Assembly: GCF_964340395.1 (NCBI RefSeq)
Contig: NC_135553.1
Span: 16,669,501-16,733,500 of the forward strand
Direction of reading: 5' to 3'
DNA: 64,000 nucleotides
DNA from: Glandiceps talaboti
Lineage: Eukaryota; Hemichordata; Enteropneusta; Spengelidae
The notes under the pieces were generated by a model that worked only from the letters and a program-made list of their open reading frames with translations, did no database searches and was not told the origin of the DNA. The translations under genes were made by a program, and so were the position numbers. Position 1 is the first letter of the stretch. Each line of letters starts with the position of its first letter. Positions 10,842 through 22,744 of this stretch are shown in pieces.

Positions 10842-13523
10842 AATGTTTGGACTATGGCTTATTGAATCAACAAGACGTACCATAGCCTGCAGGGGGGGGG
10901 GGGGGGGCCTGAGATTTTGGAAAAAAGAAAGAAAAAAAAACTTTTTGAATACATAACGATGTTATCAAAATCGTTATTTACGAAAAAATGAACATCTCAC
11001 TCTTTTTTTTTCTATTGCATATTTTTCAAATTCGCGGTGATTATTCAAAAGTTGCAGAAACAAGAAACTTCATGCTCTTTCTTTATGACTGCAACAATTG
11101 AACAAAATCACCAAGAGAATTAACCAAAAAATGTTAGAACAAAATGAAATTCTTCATCTTGTTTCGTATGTAATTTGAAAATTCGTTTCCATTCCTACCA
11201 ACTGTCCATAATCATTGCCCCTTAAAACTTTGAGTTAAATATTACCCCATGAAAATTAATTGTAACTTATTATGTTTAAAACTTGCAGGTACGTTTGTTT
11301 ATATATAGATTTCCATATGTTTCCATAAATAGAAGATTAAATGTATTAATTTGCCTAGAATGACAAGGCTTTGCAATTTGAGCAATTTTTTTAATTTGCA
11401 TAAATTAAAAATGGCCGATTTATGTCAATTTTGGCCATCGAGTAGCACATATATACAATATTATCATGTATAAATGAGTTTTATATTGTACACATCTTTA
11501 CCTTAAAGTTGTAAAATAGTACTGGGCTAAAAAATAACAAATCAATTAAAAATAATTGGTAATTAGCATAATTTGCATAAATTGCAAAGAATAAGAACAT
11601 TTTGAAGCTAATATTTAATATCAGGCAATATTTGTGATAGATTCACGAAATTTGAATCATTTAACTATGATAAATGTTTTGAAGGAATGAAACAAGAAAT
11701 AAGGTATGCTGAAAATAAAAAGAATTATAGTTAAATAATGAGTAGTTTGCTTAAATTACAAACAAATTATACTTGCAGCATATCAGTACCAGGCAGTATT
11801 GATTATTGTTTCACTAAATCTGTATGATAAACTTTAGTAATTATTTTAAAGGTATGAAATAAAGAAGGAATAAAGATAAGTTTGGAAATAAAAGAGTTAA
11901 CAATTCATAAAATAATACCTTAATTTGCATAAATTGCACATCTGTAAATGATAAACCTAGCTTCATTGTAAGAACAGTTAGGACTGTTCTGCAATGTCGC
12001 TAGGGACAAGGAAGGTGATAGGGTACCCAGTTTTTCTCTATATTTTTCAGTATTTTCTTTGTAGTTTATATATGCCGGATTTAACTCTTACCTGCAACTG
12101 AAACATTTTTTGAAATTGTTTTGTAAGATATAATGACTTAATCATAAAATCATACATTCTGCACAGTATTGAATCACCTGTGGTAAACATATTTATGGAG
12201 CGGCATACTCAACACTGTTCAAAACTTGATAAAAATGTTTTTATTTATATGTCATAGGTTGGTAGGCTTTTGGGAGACTTTCACAAAATTCCCAAATGTC
12301 CATCTTGTTCTGTGTTGATGAACTTGTAGCCACATTGACGTTGTTACACCATGTGCAGGGTCTATACTACTCAATGCAAATTCTCGCAGTTTCTTGTAAT
12401 AGTGTTATGCTCAGACATCGAAACGATACTACGACACATCATTGGACTATCGAAGCGCATATTATAGGATTATAGGACTAAGAGCTAGGATAGATGAGAA
12501 CAGGCCACAGTAAACAGTCTCTCAACACGAAAAAGCTTGCGTTTGCAATATAATTATTGGATCGGAATTTGTTTTTGACAAATACATGGCACTAAGTCTT
12601 TGAATATTTGTAGTCAACCTTTGAGTGGTAACTTATGGAACGTGGTAAAAAAACATTTAGTGTTGGATACAGCTCTCTGATTACTCGAGTCCCGGGACAT
12701 GCAAGTACATTTGTAAGTTTACAAATTATACAAACGCACAGTATACAAATTTATATTCAACTCGTTCAGTATATTTCAACCGGGTATGGTAAACAGCACA
12801 GTTACTCTCGGTAATCCAATTCAACCCTTGTTTTATTTCTTTTTGTCTTACGTCTTACCAGTATTTACGTACCAAGAAAGATAGTGATTCTCAGCTTGGT
12901 CGTTAATTATTCAGGATTACGTTAGGATCATTTACGTCGTTTGAGTGTAGACATGCATATTAATGAACTCGTGTGATAAACTTACAGTAAAATATCACCC
13001 TCCCCTAAACCCATTTAAAATATGGTCGTTCTCGAGAACCGGATTATATTATCAGCAATAAAAATTGTAAAGAATTACGAAATTTAATGAGTTTCGTGTT
13101 GTCATTTAATGACTTAAGCAACTCGTCTGGAAGAAAACTTGTATGGTTTCCCTTATTGCGATATCACTTCATACAACAAGCCTATTTAATATTCATTTGA
13201 AGATTTTTGTAACGAATCATGGTATTGGAAGTATACAGTTTAGGAAACCAACAAATCAAATATCGTGATGTGTTCATGATATTCTATATGATTGGACAAT
13301 ATTGACGTCAGCAATCAAGGCTACTAGATTTTAGCCACGTTCGGTCCAATTTCTCTGTGAAGTGTTTGCTGATGTTAGAGACATTATTTCTGTACGAATT
13401 TTGCAATATATCTAATTGATAAATATGGATTATATCAACACATGTAGATAAATTCAACCCGAATGTGCTCTCCGAGTCCATAAGCACATACACTACTTCA
13501 GCTTTGATCGGCGGAACTATCCT

Positions 13524-13592
13524 GCGTATACTGCCGCGGCCGAGGTGACTGCCAGCTATATATCCTACGTATACTGCCGCGGCCGAGGTGAC
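13524..13592. repeat. Short direct duplication of a GC-rich block
   Basis: CGTATACTGCCGCGGCCGAG followed by GTGACT occurs twice, about 43 bp apart. It lies in the most CpG-rich part of the large inverted-terminus element. It contains CCGCGG and could be a regulatory or replication-slippage duplication. No gene is supported. Confidence 0.6.
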
Positions 13593-14472
13593 TACCCGCG
13601 AAACAAAATTTAACTTAAACACTACCCACCTACCGATAATTAAATATATAAATAATCACCTGTATACCGTGATAAAAAATAAACACGCAATAATTCGAGT
13701 CCCCAACAAGTCGATGAGACCTACTTCTGTTCAGTCTGAATGCGAGTTTCTGAGGTTTTACATGGGTCTCAGACTCGGACTAGAGTATTGCGCCCCAGAC
13801 ACCCGCCTAGACAGCCCAGGCCGAAAATAAGATATGTAAACTTGCGTTCACAAGCCAAATATGTGACAATACTATAGACCACAACGACAAACTGTTAAAC
13901 ATTTACAGGTCACTCTCATTTTATATATGGACAACACAATTAGGACGTCGGCCTCATTTTTTGTTTTGCCAAGGAAGTCAAAGGCCTCTACTGCAAAACC
14001 ACTGAACTTTAGTAGCAATCAACTTCTGCGACTGGACAGAATCAACAATCGAAACATTATACTTGATTCGAATTATTACAAGTCAGTACATTCTGGTTTA
14101 TATTATTAGAGGCATTTTGATATCGACTGGTAACAACTCCTAGTTTTATGGAGGGCGGAATAGGCAATCAATTTGAACCCTTTATACTCTCCAACATCAC
14201 TGGCATTTTCACTATTGTTGCTAATATCGTAGGACATGACACCTACATAAAAAGCCAAATATATCTATCGAGCATGGTAAAATCGTCATTGATGAAAGAA
14301 GATTCATCGCTCTGAGATTAATTCTGATGAGTATCAAAGTCAGAATTACTATTGTCTGCCATTGCTTACTATACTTCTAGTAACTGAGACGAAACGGTTC
14401 TCCCTATGACGTCATAATCCCCCCCCCCCAAGGGAGAACAATAGGCAGTGTAAATGTGAGTTCATGGCTGCT

Positions 14473-14632
14473 TAGTCTATCTGCTAGACCTCGGATGTTC
14501 TTCCGATAAAATACGACACACGACCGAACATCGCTATCGAGGATGGAACATCCAAGCAAGCCCTCACTGCGAACTTCGTTCGCTTATAGTATCGAAAGAA
14601 AGCCCGAACGTCTAGCAGCAAGACTAATGGCT
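14473..14632. repeat. Short inverted-repeat element
   Basis: CTTAGTCTATCTGCTAGAC at the left pairs with the reverse complement of GTCTAGCAGCAAGACTAA at the right, across about 160 bp. The spacer contains further small palindromes (GAACTTCGTTCGC). It looks like a small foldback element inside the larger element. Coding potential is absent. Confidence 0.5.
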
Positions 14633-17054
14633 GCTCGGGTCACCACTGATTGCCAATTTTAACACTTTTTTTCTCACTTATCATGCAAAATTGAATAGTC
14701 AGCTTTGCATTTACTGGTTATGAGACGTATAAAGATCATTTTTCAAGGTTGTGGTATGGAGCATTTTGAATCACCTTGCTTATATGTGCAAATAGAACAA
14801 ATTTTTAAAAAATTATATTTTAGAGAAAATACATGATTGACAATGAGACAAATTCCTATCTAATGGACTGAATAAGTTGGAAAGTTTATTTAGAATATAA
14901 CTGAACTTTTGCACATTTTATAAAGGTGACAAGATACATTAGCCATGGACAAATTTATTCGTGATGAACAAGTGCTTCACAGCATCGATGCAGATTTGAG
15001 TCCCAACATTATATGAACAGCCATGTCACATCTTTACACTAAACTTCCAGTTCATTTTACATTTCATCTCAGGTTTATGAACTATGCAACAAGTGGTGAA
15101 TACTAGTATATCCAAGTATTCTATTTCAAGATTTATGCAAATTATTCAAATTAGATTGGGTTTTTTTATCTATGGAATTTGCTAATTATCTAATTATTAC
15201 TTACACTGTATTGTATCATCAAAAAGTAGTTGTTTTCACAATATATCCAAGTATTGCATTTCGAGTATATTGAAAAATGACTAAGATCACCCAAAATGCC
15301 ATTTACGATTTATGCAAATTATGCAAATTGTATTATTTTTTATCTTTGGAAGTTGCTAATTATCTAATTAGTATTTACATTGTATTGCATCATTAAAAAG
15401 AAGTTGTTTTCACAAATATTGACCATTCATACATGGTAATGTTGTATAGATGTGCTACCAAATGACCAAAATCATCATAAATATATCATTTTTTAATTTA
15501 TGCAAATTAAAAAAATTGCTCAAGGGTGCCAGGATGGCACCCGGTGGATTCTTGTTCAGGACACCCTGGAGAAAAAATATCAACCATAAAACCTTCCCTC
15601 TAACACAATGCACGGTTATGTTAAAAAATTCCCATCTGGCAACTGGACTATATTTAAAACTTAGAGAAAGAGCATATGTTTGCAGGTACGTTTTTTTATA
15701 TATATATAGATTTCCATATGTTTGCCATAAAGTAAAAGATAAAATGTATTAATTTGCCTAGAATGACCAAGGCTTTGCTGATTGTTGTAGTGTAGTGCTT
15801 ATTTTTAAAACGCCAAATACTGCCTGATAGGCCATCCACAGTGCAAGTGGTGACGCTTATAAAGCGTTTGTGTGGAAATCTGGTTACCGATGGTAACTAG
15901 TAACAGTCTTCAAAACTCACATATGTGAAATCGAAGACTTGGTGACACTTGTAAAGTGTTCGTGTTTCAACGTTGTCACTAGTGGTAGTCAGTCGAGTAT
16001 TTCACTGCAGTTGATGAACACACTTAAGCCACAATGTTGCATGTACTATTATAGCTGTGTGCTGTATAGAACTATAATTACAGAATATCCTAGACAGTGA
16101 TGATATTTACACCAATATAAACATCCTTTCTGTGATAGTATGAATATAAAAATACAAATGAAAACTAGATGGTCTCAACCAAACTCAACTCACAGGGTTT
16201 CCATAAGTTCTGACTAACTTTCGCCCCATTAACAGAGCATTGTCAGGTCAGTGTGAATATAAATGTGGAATCTACAACTTTACATATCTACTCTACTACA
16301 CTGACTCACATTTACAACTCTGAACTTAATATAGCTGACAGATCAAAATCTGCAATTTTCATACCGTGTCACTATTAATGGAACGGTGTCAGTCAAAATG
16401 ATACATTTGTATTGCTTTATGTACCCACTAAGTGTCAACCCCTCTAAGAAATAACCAACCCCAAGTGCGCTAGCTTAGACTGGTTAGACAGGAAGCGGTG
16501 AAACTGTAAAGGAAATACAATGTACATAGAAACACAAAGTCAATGTAATACCTTGAAGGTGGACTTCGTGTAAGAAACTTGATTAAAAGCACATAAAAGG
16601 TGATAAATACTGGATGAATCTTCTTGAATAATGTCACATTCATCAGTAATAGGAATTATATGATAAATAGAAAGTAACTTACATCATTGGGGCTCTAAGT
16701 CCTGCTTCGATCGAGCGTGAAATGGTCGTGTTCAAGTTACTTTAGCTCTACTAATTATGTTACGTATATTACGTAATAGTAAAACGAAAGAATCTAAATA
16801 GGATCAAAGTGTGTTTGAGGGCGCCATAAGTATAGTTCGAAAGAGTTCAAAGTAAAGAGAACTTGTATTTATGACAATTTGATACTACATGTAGTATCCA
16901 AATTTTATCAATATCATAAAATCTGATTATGATAGCCCTGTATACTTGATTTATGGAAGCTGAAACAATCAATACTTTTGAAATGATAACCCAGATCAAC
17001 TTTTCTCAGATAAAAGAAATACAAGAGAAAAAATAATGGCCAGGAATTATTACT

Positions 17055-17302
17055 ATTAAGTGATTTCCATATCTTTTGGACCGAGTCAAATTCCATTGGT
17101 TAAGTTTCCCTTTTTTACAGGGAACCCATGAACTTTTGTTTCAAATAAATCGATCAATTAATCAATCAATAATAAACATACATAAAGTATGCATGGGTAA
17201 ATGAAAATGTCTACAATGGATAACTAGCTATATTACAGGTATACATATATTAGCCTGTATGCTATTGAATATTCATCCATACAAATTAACACCACGTGGT
17301 CA
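17055..17302. repeat. Direct repeat X, copy 2
   Basis: This is the partner of 10291-10502, ending at the shared CACCACGTGGTCAA. It carries an extra segment with ATCAATTAATCAATCAAT-type repeats. It marks the probable right boundary of the tandem duplication. Confidence 0.8.
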
Positions 17303-17372
17303 AGGTGATAACTAAGAAAGTCGACAGGGAACTTCTAACTTCCATAACAATACCCACAGACTCCAATGTTTC

Positions 17373-17612
17373 CTGAGGTATGTTTCAGAATATAACATAG
17401 TATCGATATTTGGTGGACAATATGTAACAGGGGTAAATTTTAAAACAACACGGGTTTCTAGGATCGTGTAAATAACATTGACAATGTATATAGTGTAAAC
17501 TTGCACCGACCCTAGAAATCTGTGGGGTTTTTTTTACCCCTTTTACATATCGTCCACCCAATATGACAATGTTATCGATATTGTGTTATTTATATTCTGA
17601 AACATATCACGG
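17373..17612. mobile_element. Foldback element upstream of the dipeptidase gene
   Basis: The left arm GTATGTTTCAGAATATAACA is mirrored at the right end by TGTTATTTATATTCTGAAAC followed by ATATC. Inner blocks (ATCGATATTTGGTGGACAAT, GGGGTAAA, TTTCTAGG) also have inverted partners. The whole structure is about 240 bp with almost no loop and no coding potential. Confidence 0.75.
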
Positions 17613-18169
17613 GGGAGGGGGAAACAAGAGATAAAGAAAAGTCTTTTTATTTAGTCAATAAGAGATAATTATATACAGCTGAAAGAGACAAAAGTAGCCA
17701 GGGAAAGAAGAAAAAAATGTTTTATATCACCACAAAAATCAATGAGTCAATTGATCAATATATCACAAACAAAATAAGTTTTATTTCACCGCAAAAATGT
17801 ATCATTCAATCGATCAATCATTCTAAATCAATCAATAAATCAACCGATCGATCGATCAATCAATCAATTAAATGCTCGCTACACCCTGTGCTGAAATTTG
17901 AACTTAGAAAACCAACTGTACTTCAACAATCAAGAACAAATCTCAAAGCAGGGTTCGTACGATATTTTCCTTCTGAAAACAACAATATTTAACTTAAATA
18001 AATAAATAAATAAAGCAATAATGCTGTCCCTGTACTATCAAGCCAATCAACCAGAAACATAGACCCTACTTGTGTAGCGTCTATGCCAGAACTCGCATTG
18101 ACTCGGATTCCACTGTCTCTGCTTCATTTAACATCCGCCCGGCGCCCGATACATTAAAAGATGACCCCG

Positions 18170-18201
18170 TGACCTCGATATGAGGTCAACTGTCACATGA
18201 C
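18170..18201 (+). promoter_or_regulatory. Paired TGACCT/AGGTCA half-sites and E-box before the first ATG
   Basis: TGACCT (18170-18175) and AGGTCA (18183-18188) form an everted pair of nuclear-receptor-type half-sites seven bases apart. The pair is also a near-perfect palindrome. TCACATGAC (18193-18201), a CANNTG E-box, follows at once. The surrounding 18060-18190 is richer in CpG than its neighbourhood. Position fits the 5' UTR or promoter of the dipeptidase gene. Function is inferred from motif only. Confidence 0.25.
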
Positions 18202-18250
18202 AAATCTCGTGATACCGATACGGTGTCTGCTACAGTTTCAAGGTTTCAAG

Positions 18251-21200
18251 ATGAGTGATATCGCTGCTCTTAAAGAGAAAGCTGGCGAAGCTATAGATGC
18301 AGCAAGTACAGAACTAAATGCACTGAGTCAAGATATATGGTCGCATCCTGAACTCTGTTATGACGAACATCACGCTCACAAAGTGTTAACAGATTTTTTG
18401 GAGAAACATGGTTTCCAAGTTGAACGCCAGTATAAAATGGACACTGCATTCCGTGCAACATTTGACACGGGGGACAAAGATGGACTGAATGTTTGTGTTA
18501 TTTCCGAATACGATGCTTTGCCAGATATTGGCCATGCTTGTGGACATAATTTGATTGCAGAAGTTGGAGTGGGAGCTGGTATAGGAGCCAAAGCTGCCCT
18601 GGAGGAAGCGGGACAAAAAGTTGGAAAGGTACGTGAGTCTGTAGAGAATGTATTTTAGTTGACTCGGGGAATAATCCTTCCAGCGAACATATCAAATAAG
18701 GACAGTCTTTATGATATTGTATGCATGAACTATTCCTCATCTTTTCAACTCAACTTGCCACTGTACATTTACACCCCCCCCCCCAACACACACAGGTGAA
18801 AAAAGAGGTGTAGCCCATAGACGCCGATTTTTGACACATGTCGTACATATCAAAACACCTGTCGTGTCAACCAAAACTTATGACACAAGGGGTGGTCACT
18901 CTCATATATGGTGCTACAATTAAACCTACATTATGAAGCGCATCTATTAAGCATCTGAAATGTTTTAAATTTCACAAGGGTGGGTCCCACAGATTTTTAA
19001 AATTATACCGGTACAAATAAGATTATTTTCAATAACAATTTTTGATATGATCATTATGATGGCTGAAACCAATGAACTAATCTAAATCATTTATTGATTT
19101 CATATTGTACCTAATACTTCATAAGACATAGATGAATGAAACCATTGAATGAACAGACATTCATAAGGGGGCTCAGAATCAATTAGTTGTTTTGTGTATA
19201 GTAAACAAAGAAAACAAGACAACAGTAAAGACAATACCAAGACTTGCCAAAGTAGTATAAGGTACTAAGGAATATCGTTTGCATAAAAATATTAATATCG
19301 ATTTTTTTTATTATGTAAATGTAGTACTCTTTTGTTCATGTCTGTTTTGTTTGTGAAACCTGTTAATTTATTTTGTCTGTGTTGGTGCTGCTGTCTTCTT
19401 TGTTTATAGTAAACAATTAAGCTGAGCGCCCCCCCCCCCACCTCCCCCGTAATTAAATAGATGAAAGCAGCTATAAATATTAATAGTGTAGTAGCAATAG
19501 TCCTTCAAGTCTACAGGTAGGCAAGACTGATGTTGATACATCATTTAACAGTATTTGCAAGATAAGATGAAATCTCCTGTATTTACTCTCACTGTAGAAG
19601 TATTCTTGGTTGATTTGAATATTAACGACAATGTCAAAGGTATTATGATTTTGTTCATTTGAACTCAAGCATTTGAGTAATTATCTTGGAATGAAACTCT
19701 CTCCCAGTTGATAGTTATGGGAACACCAGCAGAGGAAGGCGGCGGTGGTAAGGTAGGGTTGATCAAAGCTGGAGCATTTGAAGACATCGATGTAGCTATG
19801 ATGGCACACCCAACAGATAAACAAAATAATGTACCTACAGCCATACATCTTGCTATTATGCAGTAAGTACAATTTTGATATTTAATTTTTCATCCACATG
19901 ATTCAATTACATTATCTTGTAAATGGAGCCATGAGGATGGATTCAAGATTGCTCTTTTATTCTGGATCAAGTCTATGATGTTGCTCTGCCTGACAACTAT
20001 TTACTGCCCAAATGTCAATCCTAATCTGACGAGTGCGCTATACAAGGGCATTGTCACAAATGTATGAAGAATCTGATGTAGAGTACACTTCGCAATTCTT
20101 TTTGGCTGTTACGTTTACTGTTGTTTGTTCTTTTGTTAGCGCTCGTTATATATATCTGACACAATACCATATGCGTTCCCATACCAAATCTTGACACTGA
20201 GTGAATTAACTCAACGAATGAGAATGCGTAATGCGGCGAAACATGTGGTTACAGTACTTCAGAGCGCTCTGTTTTAAAAGAACATGATTACAGAGTGCAG
20301 ACAACCATGTTATCATTATTGTTTGGTGAGTCTCTTTTCTTCAATTTCAAACGTTGAGTGGATGGTACTGACTGGATTTTCATCTAGTTAGGACTCCCCC
20401 CACATGACTGAGAAATCGTACATGGTGAAAACAAATGTATGAATTTGATTATTAACCAAGTATGTATGAATTTAATAACCAATTATGATTGCTTAATTGT
20501 CTTGTCTAACCACAGAATGAATGTCACATTTCATGGTAAAGCAGCGCACGCATCCTATGCACCCTGGGAAGGTATCAATGCTTTGGATGCTGCTGTCATG
20601 TTTTATCAGAATATGTCTGTGATGAGACAACAACTCAAACCGTCATGGAGAACTCATGGTAAATTTGATATTGAAGTTTCTTTCCTGTATAACATTGTAT
20701 GTTGTTGAACTTGTCAATGTGTTGAAAAAAAAGTCCTGATATCTAAGCTCCCTTAGTGATATATGTATCAAAAGCAATGGTCTAAGTACCATATAAAGAT
20801 ATCAGCTGACAGCATATTACTCCTGGTACCAAAATGTTTTTCATTAATGGAGACAGCTGAATAATTTCTAGTGTTTTCCAGTGTTTTGGTCACATGGCTT
20901 TGATACCTTGGTTGTGAAATCAAGTAAAATGTACAAAGATATATGGACTAAATTTAGATGGATATATAAAAAGCAGTTTGAGCTGAGGTAGCCATTCTGT
21001 TTTGCCTCATATATGACCTGGACTTCTAATAAAAAACTTACAAATTGGTTGTCATGATGACTCTTAGCAGCTTGCTTGATAAAGATGTTGCCATGGTAAT
21101 TTTGTACACCTCTTTGATATTTCTTACTACAGGTGTAATCACAAATGGTGGTGCTAAACCGAACATCATACCAGAGAAGACATGTGTACAGTATTATCTA

Positions 21201-21925
21201 CGAACTCCTACTGATGCAGAACTACCAATTTTACAAAAGAAGGCAGTGCTGTGTGCAGAAGGGGCTGCCAAAGCTACAGGGTGTACAGTACGTCACAGGT
21301 TGTATACTTTATACACCATTAATAGAAACTCAATCTTCTCTGAAAATACTTTGAGGAAAAAATGTGATGTTGGATAAGTGCGCTGGGGTTGAATCAGTTC
21401 TGGGTGGTGGTGGGGGGGGGGGGGGGGGTCCTGGCTTATATGGTACAACGATTTGCATCCTTTTTGAAATAAATTTGGCAGTATAAATAATGGGTGTGAG
21501 AAAATATATGCTATGACATAATAAGATGTGTATTGTATATCTCTTGGAAATGGGTAACAGCATTTCATTTGTGTTATTACAGATGGAATATGAATTTGGT
21601 GTTCATTATGCAAATGTCATCCATAATGCGCCACTGATACAGCTTTATAGAAACAATGCTGAACAAGTAGGAGTTAAACTGTTTACCCCAGAAGAAAGCG
21701 GCAAAGCATACGCTGGGTCCACAGACATGGGTGATGTCACTCATGTGGTACCAGGCTTTCATCCTAAGTTTGGTATTGGTTGCCAGGCAACTACTCACTC
21801 CAGAGGATACACAGCAGAAGCAGGTAAACTATATGCATAATATCTCTAAGATGAAATTATATGTTGCCATGGTTACAATACTAAACCTGCACGTTCCGCA
21901 GTACAATTAAGTTTTTATGATATTT

Positions 21926-21970
<45 letters not shown>

Positions 21971-22401
21971 GTCAGTCAATCAATCAATCAATCAATCAAT
22001 GTATATATCAACTAAATTGCTTAAAAGATTTATCAAGTAATGCTGTGTCTACAATCGATAATATAAGAAAGAAATTACATCGTATTTTATTCGTATTCGT
22101 GGAATGACACACTGTTTCTTACAGTCTATGTATCAATCAGTTTTATACCAAGTCAGATAAAGAACTTTTTGTATCTTTGCTATAATTCTTAACCTTGATA
22201 TTTTGTTCTGTGTTTTCACTTATCTCTGCAATAGGTAAACCTGAGGCACAAATACCAGCCATTCAGCAAGCTAAAGTGTTAGCAATGACTGCACTTGATG
22301 TGTTTTTTCAGAAAGGTGCTATCAATGAAATCAAAGAAAGTTTCAAGAAAGATATGGAAAAAGAGAAAGCATTGTTTGTTGGGAGCAATAAAGCAGATTA
22401 A
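18251..22401 (+). CDS. PM20D2: PM20D2-like peptidase M20 domain-containing protein, six exons, 412 aa
   Basis: Exons are 18251-18628, 19708-19862, 20516-20658, 21133-21287, 21583-21823 and 22235-22401. All introns are GT-AG and the phases join cleanly to TAA. The family hydrolyses dipeptides; human PM20D2 acts on beta-alanyl-lysine-type products as a cytosolic metabolite-repair enzyme. M20D-type metal ligands are in place: Cys97 and His99 in GHACGHN, Glu135/136 in [10 protein letters not shown], His160 in MMAHP, and His349 near the C-terminus. The dimerisation insert has [20 protein letters not shown]. The human protein is about 436 aa, so this copy is essentially complete. An in-frame upstream ATG at 18197 would add 18 residues. 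I prefer 18251 for its AAGATGA context and family fit. No signal peptide is seen. A beta-alanyl-lysine substrate is inferred from similarity to the vertebrate enzyme. Confidence 0.93.
21926..22002. repeat. (CAAT)n microsatellite in the last dipeptidase intron
   Basis: About 19 tandem CAAT units, two of them changed to CAGT, lie in intron 5 about 100 bases after exon 5. Poly-G runs at 21408-21428, in intron 4, are a second simple repeat in this gene. Confidence 0.95.
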
Positions 22402-22722
22402 TGTAGTTGGAAGCATTTGACAGAAGAGGTCTGATAGTGTGCTGATCATTTCAAGAGTCAATAAGTTTCCTTCCACTAACTAGTAGAAGGCTTATTAAAT
22501 TTCAGATATATAACTGTAGTTGCTCACGTCTGGTAACAATTTTGATGCCATTTTCATTTAATTGATGTATTTTTCATTTATGAAGACAATATTAAATTCA
22601 GATATTACAAGAGAGCTCAATACCCTCATTGCTTGGCTCAGTAGGAACATCAAATCAGTGTTGTAAATTTTATGTGTGTTGATTAAATTATAATATTCAG
22701 TACTAATAGACGCATAAGAGTG

Positions 22723-22728
22723 AATAAA
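22723..22728 (+). terminator. Candidate polyadenylation signal of the dipeptidase gene
   Basis: AATAAA lies 322 bases after the stop codon and is followed by TTATTGTATGTAGAG, a T/G-rich tract. It would give a 3' UTR of about 350 bases. Position and context fit, but no transcript is available. Confidence 0.5.
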
Positions 22729-22744
22729 GTACTTATTGTATGTA

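Larger units (their letters stand above)
11378..15523. mobile_element. 4.15-kb non-autonomous element with long inverted termini
   Basis: The left end starts TTGAGCAATTTTTTTAATTT and the right end is its reverse complement (ending AAATTAAAAAAATTGCTCAA). The similarity continues inward: TTTTGGCCATCGAGTAGCAC at the left pairs with the inverse of a TTTTGGTCATTTGGTAGCAC-like stretch at the right. Both termini carry repeated ATTTGCATAAATT blocks containing the octamer ATTTGCAT. The interior (about 12000-15000) has a more GC-rich centre and small open frames, but no transposase motif I can recognise. It is probably a deletion derivative of a DNA transposon. Family and target-site duplication are unresolved. 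Confidence 0.65.
10690..17055. repeat. Segmental duplication, right copy (disrupted)
   Basis: This is the colinear copy of 45-4040. It lacks the 32-bp minisatellite and is interrupted by a 4.15-kb inverted-terminus element (11378-15523). A stretch of about 90 bp (TATATAGATTTCCATATG through AAGGCTTTGC) is present on both sides of that element, at 11286-11374 and 15690-15776. Differences in the exon-like block are CpG-to-TpG/CpA changes. Confidence 0.8.

Noticed and set aside
13308-14109. Open frames in the GC-richer centre of the 4.15-kb element
   Set aside because: Two overlap on opposite strands across the duplicated CpG-rich block, and none shows transposase or other domain motifs.
18376-18740. 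Three minus-strand open frames over dipeptidase exon 1
   Set aside because: Shadow frames of a well supported plus-strand exon.
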